DNA of 64,000 nt from JABDII01 sp963815325 (GTDB lineage: Bacteria; Gemmatimonadota; Gemmatimonadetes; Gemmatimonadales; GWC2-71-9), in contig CAWFGG010000011.1 in NCBI GenBank assembly GCA_963815325.1, positions 62,001-126,000 of the forward strand. Reading direction: 5' to 3'. The notes beneath the pieces were generated by a model. That model did no database searches. It had not been told where the DNA came from and was given only the letters and a program-made list of their open reading frames with translations. Of this stretch, positions 43,217 to 52,029 are shown piece after piece. Each line of letters opens with the position of its first letter. Position 1 is the stretch's first letter. A program made the translations under genes and the position numbers.

Positions 43217-45171
43217 GGTGTGGCGAACCCACACCCATTGTTACTTCGGTCCACGTCCGGCAGTTGGGCGTCTGGATCGACCGTGGCACACTGGACGGTC
43301 CGGGGACCGGGAACCGACAGGGTATAGGTATCACGGCCAATCCAAATCTCGACCGGAAGCGAGAAGCGCTCCTTGGAGCCGTCGGTGAAGGTCGCCTCCA
43401 CCTCCACCGGCATGACCAGCCCGCCCCGATTCGCGAGCCTGATGCGACTCCCCTGGTCACCGGTGGCCACCGAATCGACGGCCTGGTCCAGCACCTCGGT
43501 GCTGTAGAACCACCCGCGCCAGAACCAGCTCAGGTCCTCACCGGCGCCGTTCTCGATCGCCCGGAAGAAGTCCGCGGGCTCGGGGTGCTTGAAGGCCCAG
43601 TCGGCGATGTACTGCCGGAATGCCGGGTCGAACCGGTCCCGTCCGAGAACGACATCGCGCAACAGCACCAACCCCGCTCCCGGCTTGGCATAGGCGAGGA
43701 ATCCAAGGTTCTGACCCATCATGTGATCGGGGTACGTCATGATGGGCAGCGTGGCATTGGGGGATTTCATTGCCCGGGCAATGCCCTCGGCGTTGGTACG
43801 GCCGGCTCGGCTGGCCTCCTCCCCATAGAAAGCCAGGTTGGAGTAGTGGTTGATGAAGGTGTTGAATCCCTCGTCCATCCACGCATACCGCCGCTCGTCA
43901 CTGCCCACGATCATGGGGAACCAGTTGTGCCCCAATTCGTGGTCGGTCACGCCGAACAATCCCTGGCCGCGCGCGCGCACGGAGCAGAACACGATCATTG
44001 GGTATTCCATGCCGCCCACCGGACCTGCGACGTTGATGGCGACCGGATAGGGATATCGGAACCACTCGGTGGAATAGTATTTGATGGTGTGCAGCGAGTA
44101 CTCGGTGGACCGCTCCCAGCCGGGATTCTCCTCGGTTCCGAGGCCCTCCTTGGGATAGGCCGACATGATGAGGACGTTGTCCCACGACGCGGCATCCCAA
44201 ATGAACGACCGGCTCGCAGCCCAGGAAAAATCGCGCACATTCTCCGCGTGAAAACGCCAGGTGAGGGGGCCTTGGCCGGAGGGCCGTGTTGCCGGCGAAC
44301 CCACTTCGTCGGGCGCAACCACGTACACTCGCTCGGAGCTTCGGCGAGCCCGATCGAGGCGTTGCTGTTGCTCGCGGGTGAGCACGTCGCGTGGATTCTG
44401 GAGTTCGCCCGTCGCCACAACGATGAAGTCTCGGGGAACCGTGAGCGCGACATCAAAGGTGCCGAACTCGAGGTAGAACTCGCCTGCCCCCAGGTACGGC
44501 ATGGTGTTCCACCCGCTGACATCGTTGTAGACCGCCATGCGCGGATTCCATTGCGCAATGGTGTAGAGCCAGCCGTCCGTGGTTTCCAGCCGCCCCATCC
44601 GGCCTCCTTGCGGCGGCACGACGAACGACCAGCCGATCTCGATTTGCACCATTCCGCCTCGGGCGCTCAAGGGACGTTCGAGGTCAATCCGCAGCCGGGT
44701 ATCCGTAACCAGATAGTGCGGCTCGGCCCGCTGGCCGTCCTGCACGATGGCCACCTGGTCAAACGCATAGCCCCCTTCGAACGGAACCCCGCCCCCCCGC
44801 TGGCCGAAGATATTCATGACGGCACCACGGCTGGTGGGGGCGAAGAGGTTCTGGTCGAGCTGCAGCCACAGGAAATGGAGGTCGTCCGGCGAGTTGTTGG
44901 TGTAGGTGATTCGTTCTCGACCTGCTATCCGGTGTGTTCCGGGATCGAGGGAGACCTGGATGTCATAGTCGGCCCGTTGCTGCCAGTAGTCCGGCCCAGG
45001 CGCCCCGCCACCCGTGCGGACATCATTGGCCGGCGTCACCGCCAGAGGGGCGAACATCGCCTGATTACCCTCCGGGACGGAGCGCGAGGGCGGCTCCTGG
45101 CCCTCGAGTGACAGGGTGGCCGCCATGGCACAGGCGACGAGCGAAATGAGGGTTCGGACACCGGAGATCAT
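43213..45171 (-). CDS. M1-family zinc metallopeptidase (aminopeptidase-like), secreted
   Basis: A 652-residue protein with a signal peptide (residues 1-22). The zinc site is HELGHNWFP, with the second Glu in RYAWMDEGFN, 18 residues after the HEXXH. The exopeptidase motif is GGMEYP, a variant of the M1 GxMEN. A domain with IAGRERITYTN precedes it. M1 enzymes trim N-terminal residues; this one is exported, likely for peptide nutrition. Confidence 0.9.
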   Translation of the reverse strand: MISGVRTLISLVACAMAATLSLEGQEPPSRSVPEGNQAMFAPLAVTPANDVRTGGGAPGPDYWQQRADYDIQVSLDPGTHRIAGRERITYTNNSPDDLHFLWLQLDQNLFAPTSRGAVMNIFGQRGGGVPFEGGYAFDQVAIVQDGQRAEPHYLVTDTRLRIDLERPLSARGGMVQIEIGWSFVVPPQGGRMGRLETTDGWLYTIAQWNPRMAVYNDVSGWNTMPYLGAGEFYLEFGTFDVALTVPRDFIVVATGELQNPRDVLTREQQQRLDRARRSSERVYVVAPDEVGSPATRPSGQGPLTWRFHAENVRDFSWAASRSFIWDAASWDNVLIMSAYPKEGLGTEENPGWERSTEYSLHTIKYYSTEWFRYPYPVAINVAGPVGGMEYPMIVFCSVRARGQGLFGVTDHELGHNWFPMIVGSDERRYAWMDEGFNTFINHYSNLAFYGEEASRAGRTNAEGIARAMKSPNATLPIMTYPDHMMGQNLGFLAYAKPGAGLVLLRDVVLGRDRFDPAFRQYIADWAFKHPEPADFFRAIENGAGEDLSWFWRGWFYSTEVLDQAVDSVATGDQGSRIRLANRGGLVMPVEVEATFTDGSKERFSLPVEIWIGRDTYTLSVPGPRTVQCATVDPDAQLPDVDRSNNGCGFATP

Positions 45172-45293
45172 GGTTCACGCTCACACATGGAGGAATTGAA
45201 TACTACGACCATACGGACCCACCCTGGTGGTGGATTCTATGAAATCAGGAATCGGTTGGATGAAGAATCGAGGAAACGACTGGGAAGGACGGT

Positions 45294-46934
45294 TCAGGCC
45301 GGCCGGTTGCCCTCGGGCTGGGTCACCCGGCGCCAGGCCTGTGAGGAGGTGCGGGCCGGGGCCCTCCCTTGGCGCAGGAGTTCGAGATGGGGCGCAAATA
45401 CATCCGCAAGTTGTTGTGCAAGGGAAACATCGGCGCGGGTGAACGACTGCTTCCCGGTGGCGAGGAGTGTCATGGTTCCGAACACGCGCCCACCCACCCG
45501 CAATGGCACCACCACCGCCGCGCTTGGCTGGAGCGCCCCGGACCCTCCAACGGCGGGCGAACGACGCGCCTCGGCGAAGGCGTGACTCAGCTCGCCGTCG
45601 AGGACCCGTCCCAACTCCGTGCCGGTGTATCGCATGACCGGCAGCTGCGATAGCGGACGGGTTTCACCCGGTTCGAACACAACGACTTCCTCATCCCCCC
45701 CGAGCCGCAGTGCGAATTCACATTGCGTGAACGGCAGGACGGCCGCGGCTTCCTGGGCAACCAGGCGGGTGGCCGCGCTCAAGTGCGCGGTCGTGGCCAG
45801 GATTTCGGCGATGCGTCCCAAATGGGCCGGGGCGCTTCGCAGAACTCCGAGATGGGACTGCAGCACATCGAGTTCCCAGGCCAGCATGAGGCCCTCCACC
45901 CGGGGCGAAACCACGGCGCCGATCCGACCAAGGAGATCAACGTCTTCCTCCCAGTAGAAGTCGGGGCCTGAGTTTCCGAGCAGCAAGTACCCCAGAACGC
46001 CTCCTCCCGACCCCCTCAGGCGAACGCCGATGACCGATCTGATCCGAAGTTCCTCGCCGGGATCCTGGCGGAACCCTCCGATCGGAGCTCGCCGGTCGGC
46101 CTGGACGTCCGTCACGAGTAAGTGGTCGGTGGGGTCGAACAGCCGGCCGGGCTCGAAATCCGATTGGGTCACGACCAGCGACGGATGCGACCACAAGAGC
46201 CCATGGACGTGGCCGCTCAATCGGTAATGCTGCTCGGCCGCCTCATCGGGAATCAACAGCTCGATCGCGTCGTACGGGAGGACGTGTTCGATGGCCGACC
46301 CCATCAGCTGAGTCAGCTGGCGCGGTGTGACGGCATCCCGCATGGCCGCGCCGAGCGTGTCCATGAGGCCGTTGAACTCCCGGGTGGAAATCCCACTCGC
46401 TTCGCCTCGCTGGCGGTCCTCCGACGGGCCGTCCCCGACTGTTTCCACCCACTGCCGGGAGAGTCGGGCCAGGATGGGCCCAAGGTCTCCGGCGGCCTGC
46501 TCAATGAAGATGGCCTCAGGAGATCCGTATTCCCCGTGCCGAAGGTTCGCGACCAGGAGGAGACCCACGTCACGGCTCCCGTGGGGGATGGCAACGCAGA
46601 TGGCCGACCCATAGCCTGCGTGCCGCACGGTTTGCTCAACCGCGTGGAGTTCCCGCTGGTCCACACGCGGGGTGGGGCGGGGAAGTTCGAGCGCGTCTGC
46701 GGCCAACGCCGGCGGACCGAGCAGGACCGCGGGGTGTTCCGGAGGATAGAGCCAGAGCGCCAGCAGATCGTGGGCAACCTCGGTGCCCACCATGCTCGAC
46801 AGCGCCTCCCGCCAGGTCTCCAACGCCGTGTCGTCCCACCCGGCACCATCCAGCCGGAGCAGAGGCACGCGGGCGCCAAAGTGGCTCTGCCAGGAGCCAG
46901 GGTTGGAGCCGTGGGAGCCGGGGTTGTCTTTCAT
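45294..46934 (-). CDS. Protein with about three GAF domains and no output domain
   Basis: A 546-residue cytoplasmic protein. GAF-like blocks are at about residues 30-170, 190-355 and 385-535, for example RSVIGVRLRGSGGGVLGYLLLGN and VVVPLRVGGRVFGTMTLLATG (the typical V-P-L-x-x-x-G-x-x-x-G end of a GAF). There is no histidine kinase, GGDEF or helix-turn-helix domain attached. It may sense a small molecule or oxidant and pass it to a partner protein. It is divergent from the copper operon, 272 bases apart. Confidence 0.7.
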   Translation of the reverse strand: MKDNPGSHGSNPGSWQSHFGARVPLLRLDGAGWDDTALETWREALSSMVGTEVAHDLLALWLYPPEHPAVLLGPPALAADALELPRPTPRVDQRELHAVEQTVRHAGYGSAICVAIPHGSRDVGLLLVANLRHGEYGSPEAIFIEQAAGDLGPILARLSRQWVETVGDGPSEDRQRGEASGISTREFNGLMDTLGAAMRDAVTPRQLTQLMGSAIEHVLPYDAIELLIPDEAAEQHYRLSGHVHGLLWSHPSLVVTQSDFEPGRLFDPTDHLLVTDVQADRRAPIGGFRQDPGEELRIRSVIGVRLRGSGGGVLGYLLLGNSGPDFYWEEDVDLLGRIGAVVSPRVEGLMLAWELDVLQSHLGVLRSAPAHLGRIAEILATTAHLSAATRLVAQEAAAVLPFTQCEFALRLGGDEEVVVFEPGETRPLSQLPVMRYTGTELGRVLDGELSHAFAEARRSPAVGGSGALQPSAAVVVPLRVGGRVFGTMTLLATGKQSFTRADVSLAQQLADVFAPHLELLRQGRAPARTSSQAWRRVTQPEGNRPA

Positions 46935-47206
46935 AATAGGGACGGGGTAGCAGAAGTTGTGCCCGATCTTCCGGCGACCAGACGTAACACTCTGTGGTAC
47001 ATGTGATTAGGGGCAATGCCAACCGCACCTCGGCCGACCGGTCCCGGGGGGCTCAATCCCCTTCTTGCACTAACTACCGCGTGCTGCCCTAACGGCCTTT
47101 CCGACAGCGACTTGGCGTCTGTTCGGCTGCCGGGACGGGTCGCAACTTGACATACCCCTCCCCCCTATATATTGTTGTCTCCAAACCACTGCGAGGAGCA
47201 TGCTGC
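46935..47206. other. Divergent regulatory gap between the GAF protein and the copper operon
   Basis: A 272-base stretch without a gene. On the plus side it ends with the copZ promoter region (next entry). On the minus side it must hold the promoter of the GAF protein, which I cannot place. Confidence 0.4.
47147..47173 (+). promoter_or_regulatory. Likely copper-responsive promoter of the copZ operon
   Basis: TTGACA at 47147-47152 is a perfect -35. The following C-rich run and TATATATT (47166-47173) give a -10 that is poorly spaced (15 bases to TATATT, or 17 to TATTGT). The TACCCCTCCCCCCTA core between them resembles CsoR operators, which carry such C/G runs, and csoR is the last gene of the operon. 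Calling it a CsoR site is inference from the sequence and gene context. Confidence 0.55.
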
Positions 47207-47437
47207 ATGAAATCACTTTCCCTCACGATCGACGGCATGAGTTGCGGGCACTGTGTCAGCGCGGTCCGGCGCGCACTCGAGCAGATGAAGGCGGTGGAGG
47301 TCGAATCGGTAGACATCGGTCACGCCTCGGTTCGCTACGACCCGGGCGCGCTCGGGCCCGAGCAGGTCCTCGCGGCCGTCCGAGAAGCCGGCTACCGGGC
47401 CGCCGCGGCGGAACCGAGCGATCCGTCGGCCGTATGA
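47207..47437 (+). CDS. copZ: Copper chaperone, HMA domain (CopZ)
   Basis: A 76-residue heavy-metal-associated domain: LTIDGMSCGHCVSAVRRAL gives the MxCxxC copper site, and the C-terminus follows a typical ferredoxin-like fold. It carries Cu(I) to the P-type ATPase. GAGGAG lies just upstream of the ATG. Its stop overlaps the cupredoxin gene (ATGA at 47434-47437), tying the operon together. Confidence 0.93.
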   Translation: MKSLSLTIDGMSCGHCVSAVRRALEQMKAVEVESVDIGHASVRYDPGALGPEQVLAAVREAGYRAAAAEPSDPSAV

Positions 47438-47838
47438 CCGCGTCCCAGTGGGTGGTAACGCTCGGCGGCGCCGGCGCGATCGCATGGGTGATCTACTACT
47501 TCTTCCTCGCCGCCAGAGCCGGGGCTACCGCACGGCTGGGCGCTGCCGGGGTCCAGCGGGTGGCGATCGAGGTCCTTGGCGGGTACGCGCCGTCGACGGT
47601 CACGGTCCGCCGCGGGCTCCCGGTCGAACTCGAGTTCCACCGCGCTGACACGGATAGCTGTACTGAGGAAGTGGTGTTGGAGGATTTCGGCATCCGGCAA
47701 TATCTGCCGGCCTACCAGACGACGGCGATTCAATTCACACCCACCGAATCGGGCACATTTGCCTTCAGCTGCGGCATGGGCATGGTGCACGGACGGCTGG
47801 TCGTTCAGGACGAGGTGTCGAATGACGGCCACAACTGA
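47434..47838 (+). CDS. Membrane-anchored cupredoxin-domain protein
   Basis: A 134-residue protein with one N-terminal membrane helix (residues 6-27) and a periplasmic cupredoxin domain. VEIEVLGG-type strands (VAIEVLGGYAPSTVTVRRGLPVELEFHR) precede H69 and C76, then FSCGMGMVHGRL supplies C113, M115, M117 and H119. It sits between copZ and copA, overlapping both, so it likely binds copper outside the inner membrane, perhaps accepting it from CopA. Copper binding is inferred, since the full type-1 set is not demonstrable. Confidence 0.75.
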   Translation: MTASQWVVTLGGAGAIAWVIYYFFLAARAGATARLGAAGVQRVAIEVLGGYAPSTVTVRRGLPVELEFHRADTDSCTEEVVLEDFGIRQYLPAYQTTAIQFTPTESGTFAFSCGMGMVHGRLVVQDEVSNDGHN

Positions 47839-50059
47839 CCAGCTGGAGCATTGTGATATCCCCGTCACGGGTATGACCTGTGCCGCATGCAGCGCCCGGG
47901 TGCAGCGCGCACTCGAGCGCACCCCAGGAGTGAGTGCGGCCAACGTGAATCTCATGACCAATCAGGCGACGGTCGATTTCGACCCGGGAACAATCGATCC
48001 GGTGGGGCTAGTCGAGGTCATCCGCGACACCGGCTACGGCGCCGAGGTCCCACGTGCCGAGGTGGCCCCTGAGGACCTCGTAACCGCACAGGATGAGACC
48101 CGTGCGGAGGAAATCACGACGCTGTGGCGGAAGGTCGTGGTGAGCGGGGTCGCCGCCGTGGTCGCCATGGGCCTCATGGTCATTCCAACCGGGTGGGATA
48201 TGAGGATCACCAATCTGATCCTGCTGGGCATTTCACTCCCGGTCGTGTTTTGGGCGGGGCGCCATTTCTACACGAGAGCCTGGGCCGGGTTCAGGCACCA
48301 CAGCGCTGACATGAGTACGCTCATCGCCGTGGGCACCGGAGCGGCGTTCGTGTTCAGCCTCGCGACGACTCTGGCAGCCGAGTGGTTCGCCGCACGAGGA
48401 TTGGAACCACACGTGTATTACGAGGCGGTCGTGTGGGTCATTGCTCTGGTTCTGCTCGGCAACCTGCTCGAGGCCAAGGCAAAGGGACAAACCTCCCAAG
48501 CCATCCGCAAGCTGCTGGGACTTCGCCCGCGCACCGCGCGTGTTGTCCGGGACGGTGCGGAAGTCGAGGTTCCGCTCTCGGACCTGGCGGTGGGAGACGT
48601 CGTCGTGGTGAGGCCCGGCGAGAAGATCCCGGCCGACGGAACAGTGATCGAAGGGCGAAGCAACGTCGATGAGTCGATGCTCACTGGAGAGCCGCTCCCG
48701 GTCGACAAGGAGACCGGGGATACCGTGGTCGGCGCGACCCTGAATCGAAACGGCGCGCTCAAGGTACGCATCACGGCAACGGGCGCCGGGACGGTGCTCT
48801 CGCAGATCGTGCGTTTGGTACAGCAGGCGCAAGGGACCAAGGCACCGATCCAACATCTCGCCGACCGGGTCTCCGCGGTCTTCGTGCCTGTCATTCTCTG
48901 CATTGCCATCGCGACGTTCGTAATCTGGTTCGATATCGGCCCAGGTCCATGGTATGTCCATGCCCTGGCAGCGGCCGTGACCGTACTGGTCATCGCCTGT
49001 CCGTGTGCCATGGGCCTGGCGGTCCCTACCGCGGTCATGGTAGCCACCGGACGAGGAGCGGAACGGGGCGTCCTCTTCAAAGGTGGGGACGTCCTCCAGC
49101 GCGCCAGCGAACTGGACGTCGTAGTGGTGGATAAGACCGGGACGGTCACCGAAGGACGGCCCACGGTCACGGAAGTCATTGCCATCGCCGAGGACCGGGC
49201 GACGATCCTCCGGCTCGTCGCCTCGGTCGAGCGTCGGAGCGAGCATCCGCTTGCGGAGGCCATCGTAGACGCCGCAGCCCGCGAGGGCGTCGAACTCGGC
49301 GAGCCCGAACGGTTCGAGGTGTTCGCGGGCCAGGGTGTGCTCGGCTCAGTGGAGGGACGGGAAGTCGTCATCGGAAACCCGGGGCTCATGCATGCGAGAA
49401 ACGTCGACCCGGCACCTCTCGTGGATCGAGCCGATGCCCTTGCCGCCGGCGGTACAACTGCGGTGTTCGTCGCGCTCGATGGTGCGCTGGCCGGCCTGCT
49501 CGCGATTGCGGACCCCATCAAGGGTTCCAGTGCGGCCGCCATCGAGCGACTCCACCGGCTCGGGCTCGAGGTCGTGATGCTCACCGGCGATGCTCGGCGA
49601 ACGGCCGAGAGCGTTGCCCGAGCGACCGGCATCGACCGGGTCATCGCCGAGGTGCTTCCCGATGAGAAGCTCGCCGTCATTCGCCGCTTGCAGCAGGACG
49701 GCAAAGTGGTTGCCATGGTCGGAGACGGCCTGAACGACGCGCCGGCCCTGGCCCAGGCCGATGTCGGGATCGCCATTGGAACGGGCACCGATGTCGCCAT
49801 CGAGGCGGGCGGGGTCACGTTGATGCGCGGCGACCTGGCCGGTGTGCCGCAGGCACTGGAGCTTGCGCGGCGCACGCTTCGGGTCATCCGGCAGAATCTG
49901 TTCTGGGCATTCATCTACAACGTGATCGGCGTGCCGATCGCGGCGGGGGTGCTCTACCCGGTCTTCGGGCTGCTGCTGACCCCGACCATTGCCGGAGCTG
50001 CCATGGCGGCCAGCTCGGTGAGTGTCGTCAGCAACAGCCTGCGGTTGAGAACGGCCTGA
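47822..50059 (+). CDS. copA: Copper-exporting P1B-type ATPase (CopA)
   Basis: A 745-residue P-type ATPase. One N-terminal HMA domain (GMTCAACSARV, C20 and C23) is followed by the CPC of the transmembrane metal site (VIACPCAMGLAVP), the phosphorylation site DKTGTVTEG, the SEHPLAEAI nucleotide-site His-Pro, and GDGLNDAPALAQAD. It pumps Cu(I) out of the cytoplasm. It overlaps the cupredoxin gene and precedes csoR by 17 bases. Confidence 0.95.
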   Translation: MTATTDQLEHCDIPVTGMTCAACSARVQRALERTPGVSAANVNLMTNQATVDFDPGTIDPVGLVEVIRDTGYGAEVPRAEVAPEDLVTAQDETRAEEITTLWRKVVVSGVAAVVAMGLMVIPTGWDMRITNLILLGISLPVVFWAGRHFYTRAWAGFRHHSADMSTLIAVGTGAAFVFSLATTLAAEWFAARGLEPHVYYEAVVWVIALVLLGNLLEAKAKGQTSQAIRKLLGLRPRTARVVRDGAEVEVPLSDLAVGDVVVVRPGEKIPADGTVIEGRSNVDESMLTGEPLPVDKETGDTVVGATLNRNGALKVRITATGAGTVLSQIVRLVQQAQGTKAPIQHLADRVSAVFVPVILCIAIATFVIWFDIGPGPWYVHALAAAVTVLVIACPCAMGLAVPTAVMVATGRGAERGVLFKGGDVLQRASELDVVVVDKTGTVTEGRPTVTEVIAIAEDRATILRLVASVERRSEHPLAEAIVDAAAREGVELGEPERFEVFAGQGVLGSVEGREVVIGNPGLMHARNVDPAPLVDRADALAAGGTTAVFVALDGALAGLLAIADPIKGSSAAAIERLHRLGLEVVMLTGDARRTAESVARATGIDRVIAEVLPDEKLAVIRRLQQDGKVVAMVGDGLNDAPALAQADVGIAIGTGTDVAIEAGGVTLMRGDLAGVPQALELARRTLRVIRQNLFWAFIYNVIGVPIAAGVLYPVFGLLLTPTIAGAAMAASSVSVVSNSLRLRTA

Positions 50060-50076
50060 GCGAGAAAGGATTGCAG

Positions 50077-50427
50077 ATGGATTCGACAGCTCCCACCACG
50101 GTCCCATGCGCCTGCGCCACCGAGGGTCCGGATCGTAAGGCCGTCGCGGTGGATCCCCACATCAAACGCGCGGTGCTGAATCGACTCCGCCGCATCGAAG
50201 GGCAGCTCCGCGGGCTCCAACGCATGGTGGAGGACGAGCGCTATTGCGCCGACGTCCTCATGCAGATCTCGTCGGTGCAGGAGGCGCTCCGGGGCGCGGG
50301 GCGGGCGCTGTTGCGCAACCACTTGGCCCACTGTGCCACCGCGGCCATCCGCTCGGATGACTCCGCCAGGGCCGAAGCCATGTACGATGAGTTGGTGGAC
50401 CTGATGTACAAGACGGCGGGGCGCTGA
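50077..50427 (+). CDS. csoR: CsoR-type copper-sensing repressor
   Basis: A 116-residue all-helical protein. The copper triad is present: C57 (YCADVLMQIS), H82 and C86 (NHLAHC), with the family opener RLRRIEGQLRGLQRMVE. Cu(I) binding releases DNA. Two further Cys (C11, C13) are in an N-terminal extension not usual in CsoR. ATG 50077 is preceded by AAAGGA. As the last gene of the operon it likely autoregulates it through the C-rich site upstream of copZ. A small gap of 6 bases separates its stop from the convergent MFS gene. Confidence 0.92.
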   Translation: MDSTAPTTVPCACATEGPDRKAVAVDPHIKRAVLNRLRRIEGQLRGLQRMVEDERYCADVLMQISSVQEALRGAGRALLRNHLAHCATAAIRSDDSARAEAMYDELVDLMYKTAGR

Positions 50428-50433
50428 GCGGAA

Positions 50434-52029
50434 CTAGGCTTTAGGAACGATGCCCTTGGGCCGGCGGAACATCCCCGTGGTACGGTGGGACGCGCGGTCC
50501 ATATCCCGAATGACGGTGCTGGCTGCACCCAGCGTTACGAACCCACCGACCAGGGCCACGATCGGCAGAAGCAGAATGGCCCGATCGATCCCAAACTTGT
50601 CGGACAGCATGCCCACAATCGGAAACGCGATTGCGTCGCCGACGAGATGGATGAAGAGGAGATAGGCTCCGATAACCGTCGCGCCGATCCGAGCAGGCAC
50701 GACGTCGAAGATCACGGCTGAGAGGGGACCATTGTACCACGTCAGGAAGAAGAACGAGGCGCTGAACACCGGAACGAACAACCGAAGATCGCGCACCGTG
50801 AGCAGCCACAGTGCAAGGGTGCCGCCGGTCACGAGGCCGAACACAATGGTGAGAACCCGGCCGATCCTGGTGTAGCGCCGCGTCCAGTCGGCCACGAAGC
50901 CCCCAACCAGCGTGCCGAGCGTGCCGAACAAGAGACCCCACTTGCCCAAGAGAACGGATGCGGCTGCCGGCGACAGCCCCAGCTCCCGCGAGGTGAACGT
51001 CGGGGCCCATCCAACGAGACCGTTCAAGCCGAACGAGATGAACGCTCCACCGACGAATAGATAGACCAAGGTCGGCGTGCGGAGCACGAATTGCATCGCA
51101 CCGAGCATGTCCTCGAAGGCCGTGCCGACCTGCCCGCCAAACGGTGTTGCGTCGATGTGATCGGCCTGGATCTGCTTGACCCAGCGACGGATGTTGAACG
51201 CCAGTCCAAGACCGGCGAAGGCGCCGAACACCGCAACGTCGAGGTTGGACTCCGCACCGAACAGCTGGTCGAGCGCCACCGCCACCACACCACCGACGGT
51301 CGACCACACAATGACGGGGGTGAACTGGCGAACCGCGGTCGACACACCGATCTCGAAATCTCGAAAGTACTTGCGGACTGAAATCGGGCCTGGCGGCCGG
51401 GTCGGGTCCTTGAGCCGGCCCGCCAGGATCGCGGCGAAGAACCCGGGAACCGCCACCGCCATGAATGCGACGCGCCATCCATATCGAGCCTCGAGCATGC
51501 CGCCCAGGAGGATGCCGAGGACCCCGCCAAGGGCGACCCCAGACATGAGAATGCCCATGGCAAGCGCGCGGCCGCGGCCAGGGTAGTAGTCGGCGACGAG
51601 GGACTGGGATGCCGGCCCATAGGCGGCCTCGCCGATGCCAACGGACGCCCGGCAGAGGAACAACTGCCAGAAGCCCCGAACCCAGCCACTCATGAAGGTG
51701 AACGCACTCCAGAGGGCCACCCCACCCGAGATAACGGCGCGGCGGGAACGCAAGTCGCTCAACACCCCGAATGGGAGCGCCGACAGGGAAAAGACCAGTA
51801 CATAGGCCGAGGCGAGCCACCCGAGTTGGGTGTCGGTCAACGACAGGTCGCGCTTGATCGGTTCGAACAACGCGAAGATGACGTTGCGATCGAGATAGTT
51901 GAGGATATTGATGAACGCCAATAACGCGAGCGCGTAGCCGCTATAGAGCGGACCGGGTCGCGTCGGTACGGCGGTGTTATCCGGCACGCGTGGGACCGAC
52001 AGCTTCCTCGGCCTCTCTGGCGCGGGCAT
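50434..52029 (-). CDS. MFS transporter, spinster-like
   Basis: A 531-residue protein with 12 or more helices. FALFEPIKRDLSLTDTQLGWLASAYVLVFSLSALPFGVLSDLRSRR has the loop-2 motif, and FWQLFLCRASVGIGEAAYGPASQSLVADYY is the family hallmark of the 'spinster-like' MFS group. The substrate is unknown. It starts within the end of the DHS-like gene, overlapping 53 bases in a different frame, so coupling is probable. Confidence 0.85.
   Translation of the reverse strand: MPAPERPRKLSVPRVPDNTAVPTRPGPLYSGYALALLAFINILNYLDRNVIFALFEPIKRDLSLTDTQLGWLASAYVLVFSLSALPFGVLSDLRSRRAVISGGVALWSAFTFMSGWVRGFWQLFLCRASVGIGEAAYGPASQSLVADYYPGRGRALAMGILMSGVALGGVLGILLGGMLEARYGWRVAFMAVAVPGFFAAILAGRLKDPTRPPGPISVRKYFRDFEIGVSTAVRQFTPVIVWSTVGGVVAVALDQLFGAESNLDVAVFGAFAGLGLAFNIRRWVKQIQADHIDATPFGGQVGTAFEDMLGAMQFVLRTPTLVYLFVGGAFISFGLNGLVGWAPTFTSRELGLSPAAASVLLGKWGLLFGTLGTLVGGFVADWTRRYTRIGRVLTIVFGLVTGGTLALWLLTVRDLRLFVPVFSASFFFLTWYNGPLSAVIFDVVPARIGATVIGAYLLFIHLVGDAIAFPIVGMLSDKFGIDRAILLLPIVALVGGFVTLGAASTVIRDMDRASHRTTGMFRRPKGIVPKA

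Noticed and set aside
42394..45111. A 2.7-kb open frame on the plus strand
   Set aside because: It runs through the permease in another frame and antisense to the M1 peptidase. It has no recognisable protein pattern; long open shadow frames are expected in GC-rich DNA.
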